This document shows positions 1-8,896 of a stretch of DNA of 64,000 nucleotides, piece by piece (position 1 is the first letter of the stretch; each line of letters opens with the position of its first letter). The DNA is taken from assembly GCA_937959115.1 (NCBI GenBank), contig CALGAW010000023.1:39836-103835 (forward strand), written 5' to 3'. The position numbers were made by a program, and so were the translations under genes. The notes below the pieces were generated by a model. That model saw only the letters and a list, made by a program, of their open reading frames with translations, was not told the origin of the DNA and did no database searches. The stretch comes from an uncultured Saprospiraceae bacterium. GTDB taxonomy: Bacteria; Bacteroidota; Bacteroidia; Chitinophagales; Saprospiraceae.

Positions 1-110
1 TTGATAACAAACCCATTTAATCTGTATTGGCTATATAGTGGAAGCTGTTGTGCTTGTATTTCAAAAGCAATCAATAGAAAAATGATGATATGGATAAACG
101 GTTTATTCAT
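1..110 (-). CDS. PorP/SprF family T9SS membrane protein, 5' part only (cut by window edge)
   Basis: An ATG at 110-108 opens a frame running off the window. The first 36 codons give a signal peptide (hydrophobic IIIFLLIAF, cleavage likely after IQA), then QQLPLYSQYRLNGFVI. That mature N-terminus is the hallmark of PorP/SprF family proteins, which usually begin QxxPxYSQYMxNxxxxNPA. Known role: outer-membrane proteins of the type IX secretion system; SprF-like members sit downstream of, and are needed for secretion of, type B CTD substrates. The start overlaps the end of the preceding small gene by 8 nt, which argues for one operon with the type B adhesin at 1163-3532. About 90% of the gene lies outside the window, so the family call rests on the N-terminus and the context. 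Confidence 0.72.
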   Translation of the reverse strand, partial: MNKPFIHIIIFLLIAFEIQAQQLPLYSQYRLNGFVI

Positions 111-447
111 GGCTTATTTCTTCTATGATTGAATGTCCTTTGGACAAGTCACCGCTTGTCCATTGCCAGTGTTCGTGTAGCCTGATGCGTCCTGCTTCCG
201 TTATTTCTGGTTTCGAATGACAGATTCCAGTTTTAAAGGAATCGTCTTGACTCAAGTGCTGATATCTCATTTCTATTTGGCCGTCAGGACTGACTTTTCC
301 AATGATATTCCCTTTAACGATCGACCCACCACTATATTCAGCCCACAGCACATTGTCTTCTTGAAAATAGCGAAAAATGGTTGCGCTACTCACTTCCCCG
401 TTATCGGAGTTTTGGACAGATCTGAATATTTTATTGTGATAGTTCAT
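103..447 (-). CDS. Small conserved hypothetical protein (114 aa)
   Basis: A 114-residue cytoplasmic-looking protein without signal peptide or membrane segment. It is rich in beta-strand-like alternation (VLWAEYSGGSIVKGNIIGKV, GQIEMRYQHL) with a C-terminal WQW and ends ISHE. Small proteins of this pattern occur widely in Bacteroidota, where some are automatically labelled n-acetylglutamate synthase; nothing in the sequence supports that enzyme activity. It lies 69 nt after the lipoprotein gene and overlaps the PorP/SprF-like gene by 8 nt, so it is probably co-transcribed. The function is unknown. Confidence 0.7.
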   Translation of the reverse strand: MNYHNKIFRSVQNSDNGEVSSATIFRYFQEDNVLWAEYSGGSIVKGNIIGKVSPDGQIEMRYQHLSQDDSFKTGICHSKPEITEAGRIRLHEHWQWTSGDLSKGHSIIEEISHE

Positions 448-516
448 TTATTATATCAAATTGTTCTTTTTTTCGTGAATTTCCTCTTTGGCTTCAATGT
501 TTACAGCTAAGTTCTG

Positions 517-1152
517 TTAGCTTTTTTTTTGAAATTTTTCAGTTTCCCCGTTCGCTGTGAGTTCTAGCATGCCTCTACTATTTAATTTCATAGTAATTCC
601 CTTAGGAGTGTACACTGATTTCGCTGGATCTTCTTTGATCAGTCGTCTTCCTGTCAGTATTGTATCTTGCAAAACAACTGCATCAAACTTTGAACCTGTA
701 TTGGGTGTCATTTCTCCTTTAAAAATATGCCCTTCTTCAACTTTCAACTGATTCTTTTCATCTTTGGTTATCTGTAGAAAACCTCCTTTCACTAGCGTGG
801 GTTGTCCATAGAAATTAGCTCTTTTCCATATCCCTACATAGTTATTCTTTTTGGATTTTTCTGGACGAATCCAATGACTTTTATTATCAATAAGCAACTG
901 ATCTTCAACATCATACTTGATACTTACCTTTGAATCTGCTGTAAATTCCAATACATCATCGATCAACGTTCCTTCCAATGTTCTACCATTTACGTTAATG
1001 TTAAACTTATTGCTACTGACTTGCTCAATAAGCAAGGTACCCGTTTCCGTTTTTTTATCATACCAAGTACCATTGAACTTAGAATCTGTAGCTGATTTAC
1101 AACTAGCCAACAACAGTAGGAATGACAAGATGAATAAAAAAGTGTTCTTCAT
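517..1152 (-). CDS. Lipoprotein of unknown function (211 aa)
   Basis: The N-terminus MKNTFLFILSFLLLLASCKS is a lipoprotein signal with lipobox LASC and Cys18 as the predicted lipidated residue, so the protein should sit in the outer or inner membrane facing the periplasm or the surface. The remainder is beta-rich, with two repeated stretches of the type FNGTWYDKKT and YVGIWKRAN, suggesting two small lipocalin-like or DUF-type beta domains. It starts 10 nt after the stop of the type B adhesin gene at 1163-3532, so the two are almost certainly co-transcribed. No catalytic motif is visible. Confidence 0.75.
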   Translation of the reverse strand: MKNTFLFILSFLLLLASCKSATDSKFNGTWYDKKTETGTLLIEQVSSNKFNINVNGRTLEGTLIDDVLEFTADSKVSIKYDVEDQLLIDNKSHWIRPEKSKKNNYVGIWKRANFYGQPTLVKGGFLQITKDEKNQLKVEEGHIFKGEMTPNTGSKFDAVVLQDTILTGRRLIKEDPAKSVYTPKGITMKLNSRGMLELTANGETEKFQKKS

Positions 1153-1162
1153 TTGGTGGTGT

Positions 1163-3532
1163 TTATCTTACGATGGTTAATGGGCCTTTAAACACTTTAA
1201 CTTCATTGTTAAAAATCACTTTTAAAACGTAGTAATATGTTCCTCTAGGCAGTGCTTTTCCTTGAAAGGTTCCATCAAATTCATCAACATATGGGTTTGC
1301 ATAAAACAGTTGATCTCCCCAACGATTAATCACAATAACTTCATTGTTAGGAAAAGCATCTAAATAGCTAATATGCCATGTATCATTTTTACTGTCTCCA
1401 TTCGGAGAAAAGGCGTTTGGAATGTTCACATTCTCCTCTTGAAATGGCACAACAGTTACAAGCACCGAGTCTACAGCAATGCAACCGTATATACTCTCAA
1501 CAGTAAGGTGATAAAGGGTTGTACTATCAGGTGTTGCAATAGGATCCGCACAATCATCACAACTTAAAGTGCCACCAGGTACCCAATCGTAAAATCCACC
1601 TCCAGAGGCAAAAATTTCTACACTTTGTCCTTGAATAATTGTTGTATCTGGAAATGCATTGGCAACGGCGTTAGGATATATCAACACCATCAACACATTA
1701 CTCGTATAAAAACAGCTATCAATCGAAGCGATCACCTGCACAGAATCCTGGCTGTTGAGCTGATTTGAGCTAAATACATTAGAGGTACTTCCTTGAACAG
1801 AAACACCGTTGACTAGAAAGTCGTAGTAATCAAATCCGAGATCTGCCGTAAAGTCGACAGCAGCTCCGTCGCATACTTGCAAGGCTGAAGCAGTAAGCAC
1901 GAGTGTCTGAGCTGTAAACTGAACATATACTGTAGCACTTGTGTATGGGCAATTCAGATCCGTCACCACCACATAAATTGAATCGCCATTCTGAACAGTG
2001 ATTGGTGTGTAGGTATTGCTGCTGCTTGATTGTTCAAGCGTTCCATTTAGATAAAAATCATAATTTACAAACCCTGTACTTGCTATAAAACTAACAGACT
2101 GATTATCGCAAAAATAGGGTGGATCGGTCATCAATCCTACTTGAGAAGAATATACAATGACTTGTAAATGATTACTTTCAAAATCACAAACTGGATCAGT
2201 CCCAATCACATAAACATCATCACCGTCCGACAAGCCCGTTGCAGTATAGGTATTGCTTGCACCTGATTGCACAAGCGTGCCATTCACATAAAAATCATAG
2301 TTAAGAAAACCTGGCGTTGCGGTATAGACTTGGCTATCTCCTTCACAAATATTTGGAGTATTCACCGTAAGGGAAATTGTATTTGTATACGACTGTATAA
2401 TGATTTCTCTACTAGAAGTAGCACAAAAACTAGTTGAATCAACGATCACTTGCACCACATCACCTTGACTGAATACACCCGTGTATGTATTAGAAGGGCC
2501 AGATTGAACAAGCACTCCATTGACATAAAAATCATACGTTGAATAACCCGCGTCTGCAGTTAATGTTGCGGAGTTTCCATTACAGAAGTCACTGTAAGTC
2601 AATGTTATTGAATCAGCCACTTCAGCGAGTGCAAATGCTGGATGGGTGAAGTCACTTATATAATTTGTACTGGTAATGGCAGTTAAGTTATAGCTAGGAT
2701 TGGTGGTTTGAGTTACATCGCCCGTCAACTCCCATTGCGGAACAGTTTGCCAATGCACGAGACTATCCCACGTGCCATCTGCTACTGGATCATAATGCAC
2801 AGCCACAATCGTGGAATCACTTCCCTGTTCTTGGTAAATCCGATGATAAAACTGAGGATTCACTTCACAGATTGTTGCATCTCGGACCGCTCTATCGTAG
2901 CTTTCTGTCGTTGCATCTACATTAGCCATTCGCACCTTGTACGTATTCGCATTTGCTGAACTCAACGTCAAATCAATGGGACGAAAACGTGTAAGGCCCA
3001 AGGACGAACCAACTGGAAATGAGTAAGGCTGTGTTGAAGCAGTATTTCGCAGCAAACCGCCAGACTGAAGGCTAGAAACAAATCCACCTTGCTGAGAAAC
3101 CGCATCCACATTACTTGAAAACACATGAACTGTATTGACATCAAGATTAAACTCTCGATCGCTTAATCGTAAGAAACCATCCACAAAAACGTCCAAATCG
3201 CCATACTTGATATTTGTACCAGTAAGGCGTAAATCATAGAATCGGGTGATATTGTTTCCCGAAATACGTTGAACATCACCATAAAAAATAACGATGCCTT
3301 CACCTGTTGAAGTAAATGCTTCGTTGCCTGCATTATTAATCCAGTGCTTGTTGCAATAAATTGTATCTGAATTATGGAATTCACCACCATTTGAGTTGAT
3401 AACATCGCCTCTTGCAGAGAGCATAGCATCATTCTTTATAGAAATCAATCCACCATTATTGCTCAAAAAAGCCTGCGAAAAGGAGGCTTGTTGAAACAGC
3501 ATAAACAACAATATGTAAAGAAATCTATTCAA
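1163..3532 (-). CDS. Secreted repeat protein with type B T9SS C-terminal domain (CHU_C / gliding-motility type)
   Basis: A 789-residue exported protein. Residues 1-20 are a signal peptide (cleavage near FSQA). The N-terminal third is beta-helix-like, with short polar repeats. Residues about 305-630 hold four to five modules of about 80 residues, each with a variant of NYDFYVNGTLVQSGASNTYT followed by a GDxVxVI strand and a Cys pair; these are Ig-like adhesin repeats. The last 85 residues, from NIPNAFSPNGDSKNDTW to FKGPLTIVR with the INRWGDQLF motif, are the gliding-associated C-terminal domain used as a type B T9SS signal. It is first gene of an operon that ends in a PorP/SprF-like gene, its likely secretion partner. 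The role is probably surface adhesion. Confidence 0.85.
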   Translation of the reverse strand: MNRFLYILLFMLFQQASFSQAFLSNNGGLISIKNDAMLSARGDVINSNGGEFHNSDTIYCNKHWINNAGNEAFTSTGEGIVIFYGDVQRISGNNITRFYDLRLTGTNIKYGDLDVFVDGFLRLSDREFNLDVNTVHVFSSNVDAVSQQGGFVSSLQSGGLLRNTASTQPYSFPVGSSLGLTRFRPIDLTLSSANANTYKVRMANVDATTESYDRAVRDATICEVNPQFYHRIYQEQGSDSTIVAVHYDPVADGTWDSLVHWQTVPQWELTGDVTQTTNPSYNLTAITSTNYISDFTHPAFALAEVADSITLTYSDFCNGNSATLTADAGYSTYDFYVNGVLVQSGPSNTYTGVFSQGDVVQVIVDSTSFCATSSREIIIQSYTNTISLTVNTPNICEGDSQVYTATPGFLNYDFYVNGTLVQSGASNTYTATGLSDGDDVYVIGTDPVCDFESNHLQVIVYSSQVGLMTDPPYFCDNQSVSFIASTGFVNYDFYLNGTLEQSSSSNTYTPITVQNGDSIYVVVTDLNCPYTSATVYVQFTAQTLVLTASALQVCDGAAVDFTADLGFDYYDFLVNGVSVQGSTSNVFSSNQLNSQDSVQVIASIDSCFYTSNVLMVLIYPNAVANAFPDTTIIQGQSVEIFASGGGFYDWVPGGTLSCDDCADPIATPDSTTLYHLTVESIYGCIAVDSVLVTVVPFQEENVNIPNAFSPNGDSKNDTWHISYLDAFPNNEVIVINRWGDQLFYANPYVDEFDGTFQGKALPRGTYYYVLKVIFNNEVKVFKGPLTIVR

Positions 3533-3609
3533 ATGATTTTCTATTTAAAACTGAAAAATAGCAATTATTTTTTCTAATTTGGATTCTCTAGCGTAATAAA
3601 AATGGTCAG

Positions 3610-5091
3610 ATGAGGCAAAAGATCCAAAATATCCTTAAATTAAATGTAGGCAAAGCCCTTGGTATTTGTCTGATTTCTATCCTATTATCCCTTACGGGAA
3701 ATGCACAAGTTGGTATTAATATACTTGTACCAGATACCAGCGCAGTTTTACAATTAGAGTCTACAGAAAAAGGTTTTCTTCCTCCTAGGATGACTACGGC
3801 CCAGCGAGATGTAATTTTTCAGCCAGCTGATGGTCTGGTTATTTATAATACAACGGATAGTACTGTTCAATATTACAATGGCGTTTGTTGGTTACGCACG
3901 TTTCAAAGAACCTGTAATGATTGTTTTTTCAATCTCTCCTCTTCTAGTACAGTTGATACAATTGACCGTGTCATAACTGATTCCGTTGCTTTTCAGCTAA
4001 CAGTGAATCAAGTAATTGGAACGCCACAAAACATTGGTTTTACTGTAGTAACGCCCTTGCCATTGGGCATGACATACGACATCATACCAAACCCAATATT
4101 AGGTTCTGGCACCGTTGATGTTACCTTTTATGTGACGACGTTTACACCACATGGTACCTACCCTATTATCATACAGGCAGTCTGTGGTGGATCGGTTCAA
4201 AACTTTGTGTACTCACTTACTATTTTGCCTTGTTATGAGGTAAATGTGTTGAATAATGCAATCAACTACGACCTAGCAACCGACTTGTATGCCACTTATC
4301 CTAGTTTACCTACGACTCAACCGGTGTGTGTCATTAGCAACGTAGATAAAGGCGTGTTGATCACAAGCGATACCGCCATTACCCCAGCATATACAACAGG
4401 AAACTTGCCGACCGGCTCTGTCGTAGCGATTGTCAACGATGGGAATATCATTGGTCGAGGTGGAAATGGAGGAATTGGAGAAGACAGTAACCTAGGAATC
4501 ACTGGAGAGGGAGCCAAAGGTGCAGATGCGATCAACTTAACAGCAAAAACGTATATCTTAAATAATTTCAACATCTACGGTGGCGGAGGCGGAGGAAACG
4601 CAATGGCATTTGCCATCTCGCAAGCGCTAGGCCCAATCACACTTGGTATATTTATTGGATCAGGAGGTGGTGGAGGAGCTGGAGATGCAATTGGAGGGCG
4701 AGAGCCTGGAGGGATCAACATCTCTGTATACCAAGGCGGGCAAGACGCTACAGGTGGTCAGTTTGGTGTACCAGGAGTTGGTGGACTGTTGACTTACCCA
4801 GTGAGTTTCCCAGTAGGCCCCGTGGATGTAGATATTGAGCCCAATGTGCGTGGTGGAGATGGAGGAGCATATGGTTTCCCAGGAACACAAGGTTCTTTTT
4901 TCGTCGAGCTTGGGGCAACGGTAAACGTAGGACCATTTCCGATTCCGATTGGACCATTTCCTGTGCAAATACCTGTTCCTATTCCACCTGCGGGAGATGC
5001 GGGATTTGCGGTAAAACGCAACAGTAATGTGTTGAATATTCCAGATAATAATTACAATACTTCTTTCCTAAAAGGAAGGATCGGCAATTAA
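3610..5091 (+). CDS. Secreted protein with glycine-rich region (493 aa)
   Basis: The N-terminus carries a signal sequence (GICLISILLSLTGNAQ) followed by QVGINILVPDTSAVLQLES and GFLPPRMTTAQRD, a conserved opening of exported Bacteroidota proteins that is often compared with phage-tail-fibre-like or structural proteins. Residues about 120-215 form a beta-sandwich-like segment. The C-terminal half is very glycine-rich (runs such as GRGGNGGIGEDSN, YGGGGGGNA and GSGGGGGAGDAIGG), resembling the glycine-rich receptor-like domain fold. There is no recognisable T9SS CTD. It is followed 12 nt later by the gene at 5104, so probably in one transcript. Structural or surface function is inferred only. Confidence 0.72.
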   Translation: MRQKIQNILKLNVGKALGICLISILLSLTGNAQVGINILVPDTSAVLQLESTEKGFLPPRMTTAQRDVIFQPADGLVIYNTTDSTVQYYNGVCWLRTFQRTCNDCFFNLSSSSTVDTIDRVITDSVAFQLTVNQVIGTPQNIGFTVVTPLPLGMTYDIIPNPILGSGTVDVTFYVTTFTPHGTYPIIIQAVCGGSVQNFVYSLTILPCYEVNVLNNAINYDLATDLYATYPSLPTTQPVCVISNVDKGVLITSDTAITPAYTTGNLPTGSVVAIVNDGNIIGRGGNGGIGEDSNLGITGEGAKGADAINLTAKTYILNNFNIYGGGGGGNAMAFAISQALGPITLGIFIGSGGGGGAGDAIGGREPGGINISVYQGGQDATGGQFGVPGVGGLLTYPVSFPVGPVDVDIEPNVRGGDGGAYGFPGTQGSFFVELGATVNVGPFPIPIGPFPVQIPVPIPPAGDAGFAVKRNSNVLNIPDNNYNTSFLKGRIGN

Positions 5092-5103
5092 AAAATATAT
5101 TCT

Positions 5104-5754
5104 ATGAATCGGTACTTTTCTACCTTACTTACATTGCTTCTTTTTGTGGGAGCACTTCAGTCTCAATCCTTTGAAGGCACGGTTGAGCTAAAAATTACTA
5201 AAGTGCAAACGCAAGAAGTTTCCACAATGATTTGGTACGAGCAAGACATCAACAGCAGACTAGATGTTACAACGGTTTCACCACAAATGACTTACGAGAT
5301 GAGTCTGATCATGCAGGACGGAAGTGACAAAATCACCATGTTAATGGATGTGAATGGCAAAAAATCTGCTTACACATCAGCAGTTAGCGAAGTAAAGAGC
5401 AAGGATGAGCCTATTGTCAATGTCACTGATGAGGAAGTGCAGAATGGCACACCAGAAGAAAGAAACGGATTTGCTTGTGAAGTCCTTACGGTAAAAGGAG
5501 AAAACGGGATGGTAAAGTATTGGCTTACCAGCGATATCGACATTGAATTGGAGGCCTTTCCTCCTTTATTGCGCCAAGCAAACTACTACCAATATTTACT
5601 GGCAAACAATCCGAATGTTATCCCAGTTTCAATTCATTCCTATAATGCTAAAGGGGAACTTGAATACACTCAAGACATTGAGAAGGTAACGGAACAAAAT
5701 GTAGACGGCGCTGTCTTTCAAGTTTCTTCTGAGTATGAACAGGTGGGGAATTAA
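5104..5754 (+). CDS. Exported DUF4412-like protein (216 aa)
   Basis: Signal peptide MNRYFSTLLTLLLFVGALQSQ, then a beta-rich periplasmic domain beginning SFEGTVELKITK. The pattern (a start FEGxVxxxI, methionine-rich strands binding a ligand in the middle, a conserved NGFACEVLTVKGENG with later YWLTSD) matches the DUF4412 type of small exported proteins, which are predicted to be LolA- or lipocalin-like carriers. The family assignment is from memory of the pattern and is moderate. It lies 12 nt after the glycine-rich protein gene and faces the AI-2E permease gene convergently. Confidence 0.62.
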   Translation: MNRYFSTLLTLLLFVGALQSQSFEGTVELKITKVQTQEVSTMIWYEQDINSRLDVTTVSPQMTYEMSLIMQDGSDKITMLMDVNGKKSAYTSAVSEVKSKDEPIVNVTDEEVQNGTPEERNGFACEVLTVKGENGMVKYWLTSDIDIELEAFPPLLRQANYYQYLLANNPNVIPVSIHSYNAKGELEYTQDIEKVTEQNVDGAVFQVSSEYEQVGN

Positions 5755-5776
5755 ACCCGCATTATGCAATTGAAAT
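5751..5776 (+). repeat. Dispersed short repeat, copy A
   Basis: The segment TTAAACCCGCATTATGCAAT resembles the motif seen at 15523, 63571, 63724 (minus) and 63842: TTAACCCT-ATTATGCATTAGG. This copy is diverged (CGC for CTG) and abuts the stop codon of the DUF4412-like gene. Confidence 0.4.
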
Positions 5777-5809
5777 CAACTATTAGCCTTAAAGCAATTA
5801 TCCGCAGCG

Positions 5810-6922
5810 CTACGCCACTGGCTTATTTAGCCCTTCCGTCAAGGACTGCACAATCCTAAACTCACTAAGGAAAACACTAGCAATTACCCTTAAAATGGTA
5901 TACATTGGAATAGCCAGTACCATACCAGGAATGCCTCCTACCTTTGCACCAACAAGCACAATGATAAAAATCTCTAGAGGATGAGCCATGACACTATTTG
6001 AATAAACGTAAGGCTGAATGAGGAAATTATCGAACATCTGCATTGCAACAAACACAGCAACAACCTTTAAGATCATTGGAACCATGACCGTATAAAAATC
6101 AGCATCAAGGTTTGAAGAAATTGCAATGAAGATCCCAAATGCACCACCGATCATTGGTCCAACATAAGGAATAACATTGATCAATGCGGCGAAAAACGCT
6201 ATGAGCAAGGCACTCGGAATTCCCAAAACACCGAGCAAAACAGCCAGAAAAACAGAAACAATCGTTACCTGAATGAGAATCCCCCCGAAATACCTAGTAA
6301 GCATCCGAATAGAGGAGGCTACAATATTTTTGGTTTCATCTTCATACTTTGTTGGCACTATGGTCAATAATCCCTTCATAAACAAACCATTGTCTTTGAG
6401 AAAAAAGAAGGTAATGAAGATGATAGAAAAGATAGAGACCAAGAGATTTCCAGTTGTACCAATCACAGTTCCAAAGATATTGGTGATTTTGGCTGGAGAT
6501 AATTTCATAATAATATTGTCCCGTATAAAGTCAGATGGAGAGTTGTCTGTATGTTCAATGAGTCCAAGATTGACCAACCGCTCAGTAAAATCAGAAATCG
6601 GCTTATCCAAACTATGGACAATCGCTCCATAATCAACAGATGCGAGATTTCTAGCTTGTTGCAAAATAGGTGGTGCGAATAAGGCAATAAATGCAAAAAT
6701 GAGCACAAAGAAACTGAACAGTGTGATCACAGCCCTAACGTTAATACCAAGACTAAATCGTCCAATTTTAATTCGCTTGAGCAAGCGCATCATTGGTTGT
6801 CCGATAAGGGAAAGAATCCAAGCAATGACCAACCAACTCACAATGTCAAAAAAGAAATAAACGATGGCCATTAGCAAGATGACACTAATAACAATGAGAA
6901 TGTTTCGGTTTGTTTTTTTCAT
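5810..6922 (-). CDS. AI-2E family transporter / PerM-like permease
   Basis: A 370-residue integral membrane protein with about eight hydrophobic segments. The conserved C-terminal part contains FFAALINVIPYVGPMIGGAFG and the PYVYSNSVMAHPLEIFIIVLVGAKVGGIPGM region, both signatures of the AI-2E transporter (UPF0118/PerM/YdiK) family. The family exports small molecules, including autoinducer-2 in a few cases, or acts as an Na+/H+ antiporter; the substrate here cannot be deduced. The length is typical. It lies downstream of the superoxide dismutase gene on the same strand but is separated by a strong hairpin terminator at 6963-6997, so it is probably transcribed on its own. Confidence 0.88.
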   Translation of the reverse strand: MKKTNRNILIVISVILLMAIVYFFFDIVSWLVIAWILSLIGQPMMRLLKRIKIGRFSLGINVRAVITLFSFFVLIFAFIALFAPPILQQARNLASVDYGAIVHSLDKPISDFTERLVNLGLIEHTDNSPSDFIRDNIIMKLSPAKITNIFGTVIGTTGNLLVSIFSIIFITFFFLKDNGLFMKGLLTIVPTKYEDETKNIVASSIRMLTRYFGGILIQVTIVSVFLAVLLGVLGIPSALLIAFFAALINVIPYVGPMIGGAFGIFIAISSNLDADFYTVMVPMILKVVAVFVAMQMFDNFLIQPYVYSNSVMAHPLEIFIIVLVGAKVGGIPGMVLAIPMYTILRVIASVFLSEFRIVQSLTEGLNKPVA

Positions 6923-6962
6923 TTTGGTGCTTGGTTATTCGTTTTTATGTTTATTGGGGTAG

Positions 6963-6997
6963 ACAAAAGAACCTGCTTTGGGAACAGGTTCTTTTGT
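6963..6997 (-). terminator. Intrinsic terminator of the superoxide dismutase gene
   Basis: A perfect 13-bp inverted repeat: ACAAAAGAACCTG (6963-6975) pairs with CAGGTTCTTTTGT (6985-6997) around a 9-nt loop. It lies between the stop of the dismutase gene (7060) and the start of the permease gene (6922). The A/T-rich outer stem gives a U-tract on either strand. Confidence 0.8.
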
Positions 6998-7059
6998 ATG
7001 ACATGTATTTTAATCCAAGAAGAGCTTTCAACTGAACGTCCTGAATTCCTAATGTTTAA

Positions 7060-7668
7060 TTACTTAGCTGCAGCAAAACGCTTGCTTACTTCTTCCCAGT
7101 TGATCACATTGAAGAATGCAGAAACATAATCTGGTCTTCTGTTCTGGTAGTTTAGGTAGTAAGCGTGCTCCCAAACGTCAAGGCCTAGGATTGGTGTTCC
7201 CTTGTCATCAGCAACGTCCATTAGTGGATTGTCTTGATTTGGTGTTGAAGTCACTGCTAAAGAGCCGTCGCTTTTTACGATTAACCAAGCCCATCCTGAG
7301 CCGAATCGAGTTTTTGCAGCAGCACTAAATTTTTCTTTAAATGCATCGAATGAACCAAATGCTTTATTGATTGCTTCTCCGATATCGCCAGAAGGGTTTC
7401 CTCCGCCTTTAGGACTCATGACAGACCAGAATAGACCGTGGTTATAGAATCCTCCACCGTTGTTTCTTACGCCGTTACCATGCTTAGAAACATTTGTTAA
7501 GATCTCCTCAATCGATTTTCCAGCAAGATCAGTGCCTTCAATTGCAGCATTTAATTTATTAGTGTATCCGTTGTGGTGTTTTCCGTGGTGGATTTCCATT
7601 GTTTTTGCATCGATATTTGGTTCGAGTGCATTGTGACTGTATGGTAAATCTGGAAGTGTAAAAGCCAT
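7060..7668 (-). CDS. sodB: Superoxide dismutase (Fe/Mn type)
   Basis: A 202-residue cytoplasmic Fe/Mn superoxide dismutase, converting superoxide to oxygen and hydrogen peroxide. It begins [15 protein letters not shown], and the metal ligands are visible: His27 ([12 protein letters not shown]), His in [11 protein letters not shown], and Asp/His in [20 protein letters not shown]. Length is that of the family. Fe versus Mn preference cannot be settled by eye, so the symbol is by convention. It has its own promoter-like box (7749-7756) and its own terminator (6963-6997), so it is monocistronic. There is no signal peptide. Confidence 0.95.
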   Translation of the reverse strand: MAFTLPDLPYSHNALEPNIDAKTMEIHHGKHHNGYTNKLNAAIEGTDLAGKSIEEILTNVSKHGNGVRNNGGGFYNHGLFWSVMSPKGGGNPSGDIGEAINKAFGSFDAFKEKFSAAAKTRFGSGWAWLIVKSDGSLAVTSTPNQDNPLMDVADDKGTPILGLDVWEHAYYLNYQNRRPDYVSAFFNVINWEEVSKRFAAAK

Positions 7669-7748
7669 AGTGTTTACGATTTAAATGATTAAATAAATGT
7701 TTAAACAACAAGCGCGCGAATTAGTTTTCGTACTGCTTCATTTTGGCG

Positions 7749-7756
7749 CAAAGATA
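7749..7756 (-). promoter_or_regulatory. Promoter -7 box of the superoxide dismutase gene
   Basis: On the minus strand the sequence is TATCTTTG, an exact match to the Bacteroidota primary-sigma -7 consensus TAnnTTTG. It lies 81 nt upstream of the ATG. No clear TTG -33 element is present; the upstream DNA is strongly A/T-rich. Confidence 0.6.
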
Positions 7757-7822
7757 CGATTTTTTTAATTGTTAATGATTAATTATTAAGGTTTAATTAA
7801 TAGCATAGTACGGAGACTACGG

Positions 7823-7862
7823 CATTATTATAACCTGACTTCCTTTGTGAAGCAGGAAGGTC
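7823..7862 (+). repeat. Dispersed repeat containing CATTATTATAACCTGAC, copy 1
   Basis: CATTATTATAACCTGAC at 7823-7839 recurs exactly, inverted, at 24387-24403; both are followed by a 7-nt spacer, a GAA-containing stretch and GCAGG. In this copy the following bases form a hairpin (GACTTCCT with AGGAAGGTC, one bulged base). It lies in the dismutase/DUF3108 intergenic region. Confidence 0.5.
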
Positions 7863-7939
7863 AATTGCTTAAGGTTTGGGTCGGATGAGAAACAAAGTCT
7901 GAAGACCTAAAGGTGCTAAATTCCGAACTAAACTTAGAT

Positions 7940-7968
7940 AAAAAAGTCCTGAACATTTCTGGACAGGA
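7940..7968 (-). terminator. Probable terminator after the DUF3108 gene
   Basis: On the minus strand TCCTG and CAGGA (7964-7968 with 7947-7951) can pair around a 12-nt loop and are followed by CTTTTTT. It sits about 90 nt downstream of the DUF3108 gene stop. The stem is short, so confidence is moderate. Confidence 0.4.
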
Positions 7969-8056
7969 AAATCATACTCCTTAACACAAAAAAATCATAG
8001 TCAAAATTGAATAGCTCCGCGAAAGTTGCAAGAAGAAGAAAATCACGCCTCGATGG

Positions 8057-8896
8057 CTAATCCAGTTTTGCCTCAAAATCGTGTCTAAGTCCATCGTAGC
8101 TTTGGAGGAACGCTTGCACTGAGCCAATTGAAACAGGAGACTCAATAAGCAACGGTAAGCGATTTCCGTCATCAGTTGTCCAGATCATCATTTGGTCACC
8201 TTCCTTAAACACTTCATCAATGATCAGCTCAGGGCTAAATCGGATAGAGTTGTATTTGCCGCTTCCCTTTATTCGTTTTACCTCACTACCATAAAATCGT
8301 ACATTGAGATTCCAGATTTCTTTATCAAGGAAAATCTTTACTGGAACAGAGGTATTGTTAACCGTATATTCAGGGTTTATATTTCGCATATAATAGACAA
8401 TTGACAATAGATCATGCATGCAAGGATCTACGTTATATTCCGTCTGCTTGGCATCATGTGCAAAATCTCCCCACCAATTGGTGAGTTTTTGATTCGCTTG
8501 GTCAAATTCTATGCGACTGTACAAGCGGTAGCTGCCTTCTTCTATTGTGCGAATATATTTCACCGGCAACATGGTTTGTTTGTCGACAAATGTCTCGTAA
8601 CTGTGTTTGGCTTTATAAAACCACTCGTATGATTTCATCGTACGCCCTACAACAGTCAAATGCCATTGATCGCCAACATCATTAACGGTAAAGGTGGCAA
8701 TACCGGCAGGAATCCAGACAAAATTCCAATTATAATACGCTTTGTAAACTAATTCTTCTCCATCAACAAACGTCGTGTTTTCCATATAGCATGGATCTGG
8801 TATTTCCATCAATACCTTTGGCTTTGGGAACGAAAAGGCAAGTATCAACATTGATACTCCCACAATTGCAACCAACTTAATCAACACCCTTATCAT
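8057..8896 (-). CDS. DUF3108 domain protein (exported)
   Basis: A 279-residue protein with an N-terminal hydrophobic signal or anchor (LIKLVAIVGVSMLILAFSF) and a DUF3108 beta-structured domain. Typical features are the opening FVDGEELVYKAYYNWNFVWIPAGIATFTV and YRLYSRIEFDQ in the middle. The family is periplasmic and of unknown function. Its start overlaps the end of the upstream flippase-like gene by 20 nt, so the two are translationally linked. This pairing suggests a joint envelope role, though the sequence shows no more than that. Confidence 0.85.
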   Translation of the reverse strand: MIRVLIKLVAIVGVSMLILAFSFPKPKVLMEIPDPCYMENTTFVDGEELVYKAYYNWNFVWIPAGIATFTVNDVGDQWHLTVVGRTMKSYEWFYKAKHSYETFVDKQTMLPVKYIRTIEEGSYRLYSRIEFDQANQKLTNWWGDFAHDAKQTEYNVDPCMHDLLSIVYYMRNINPEYTVNNTSVPVKIFLDKEIWNLNVRFYGSEVKRIKGSGKYNSIRFSPELIIDEVFKEGDQMMIWTTDDGNRLPLLIESPVSIGSVQAFLQSYDGLRHDFEAKLD

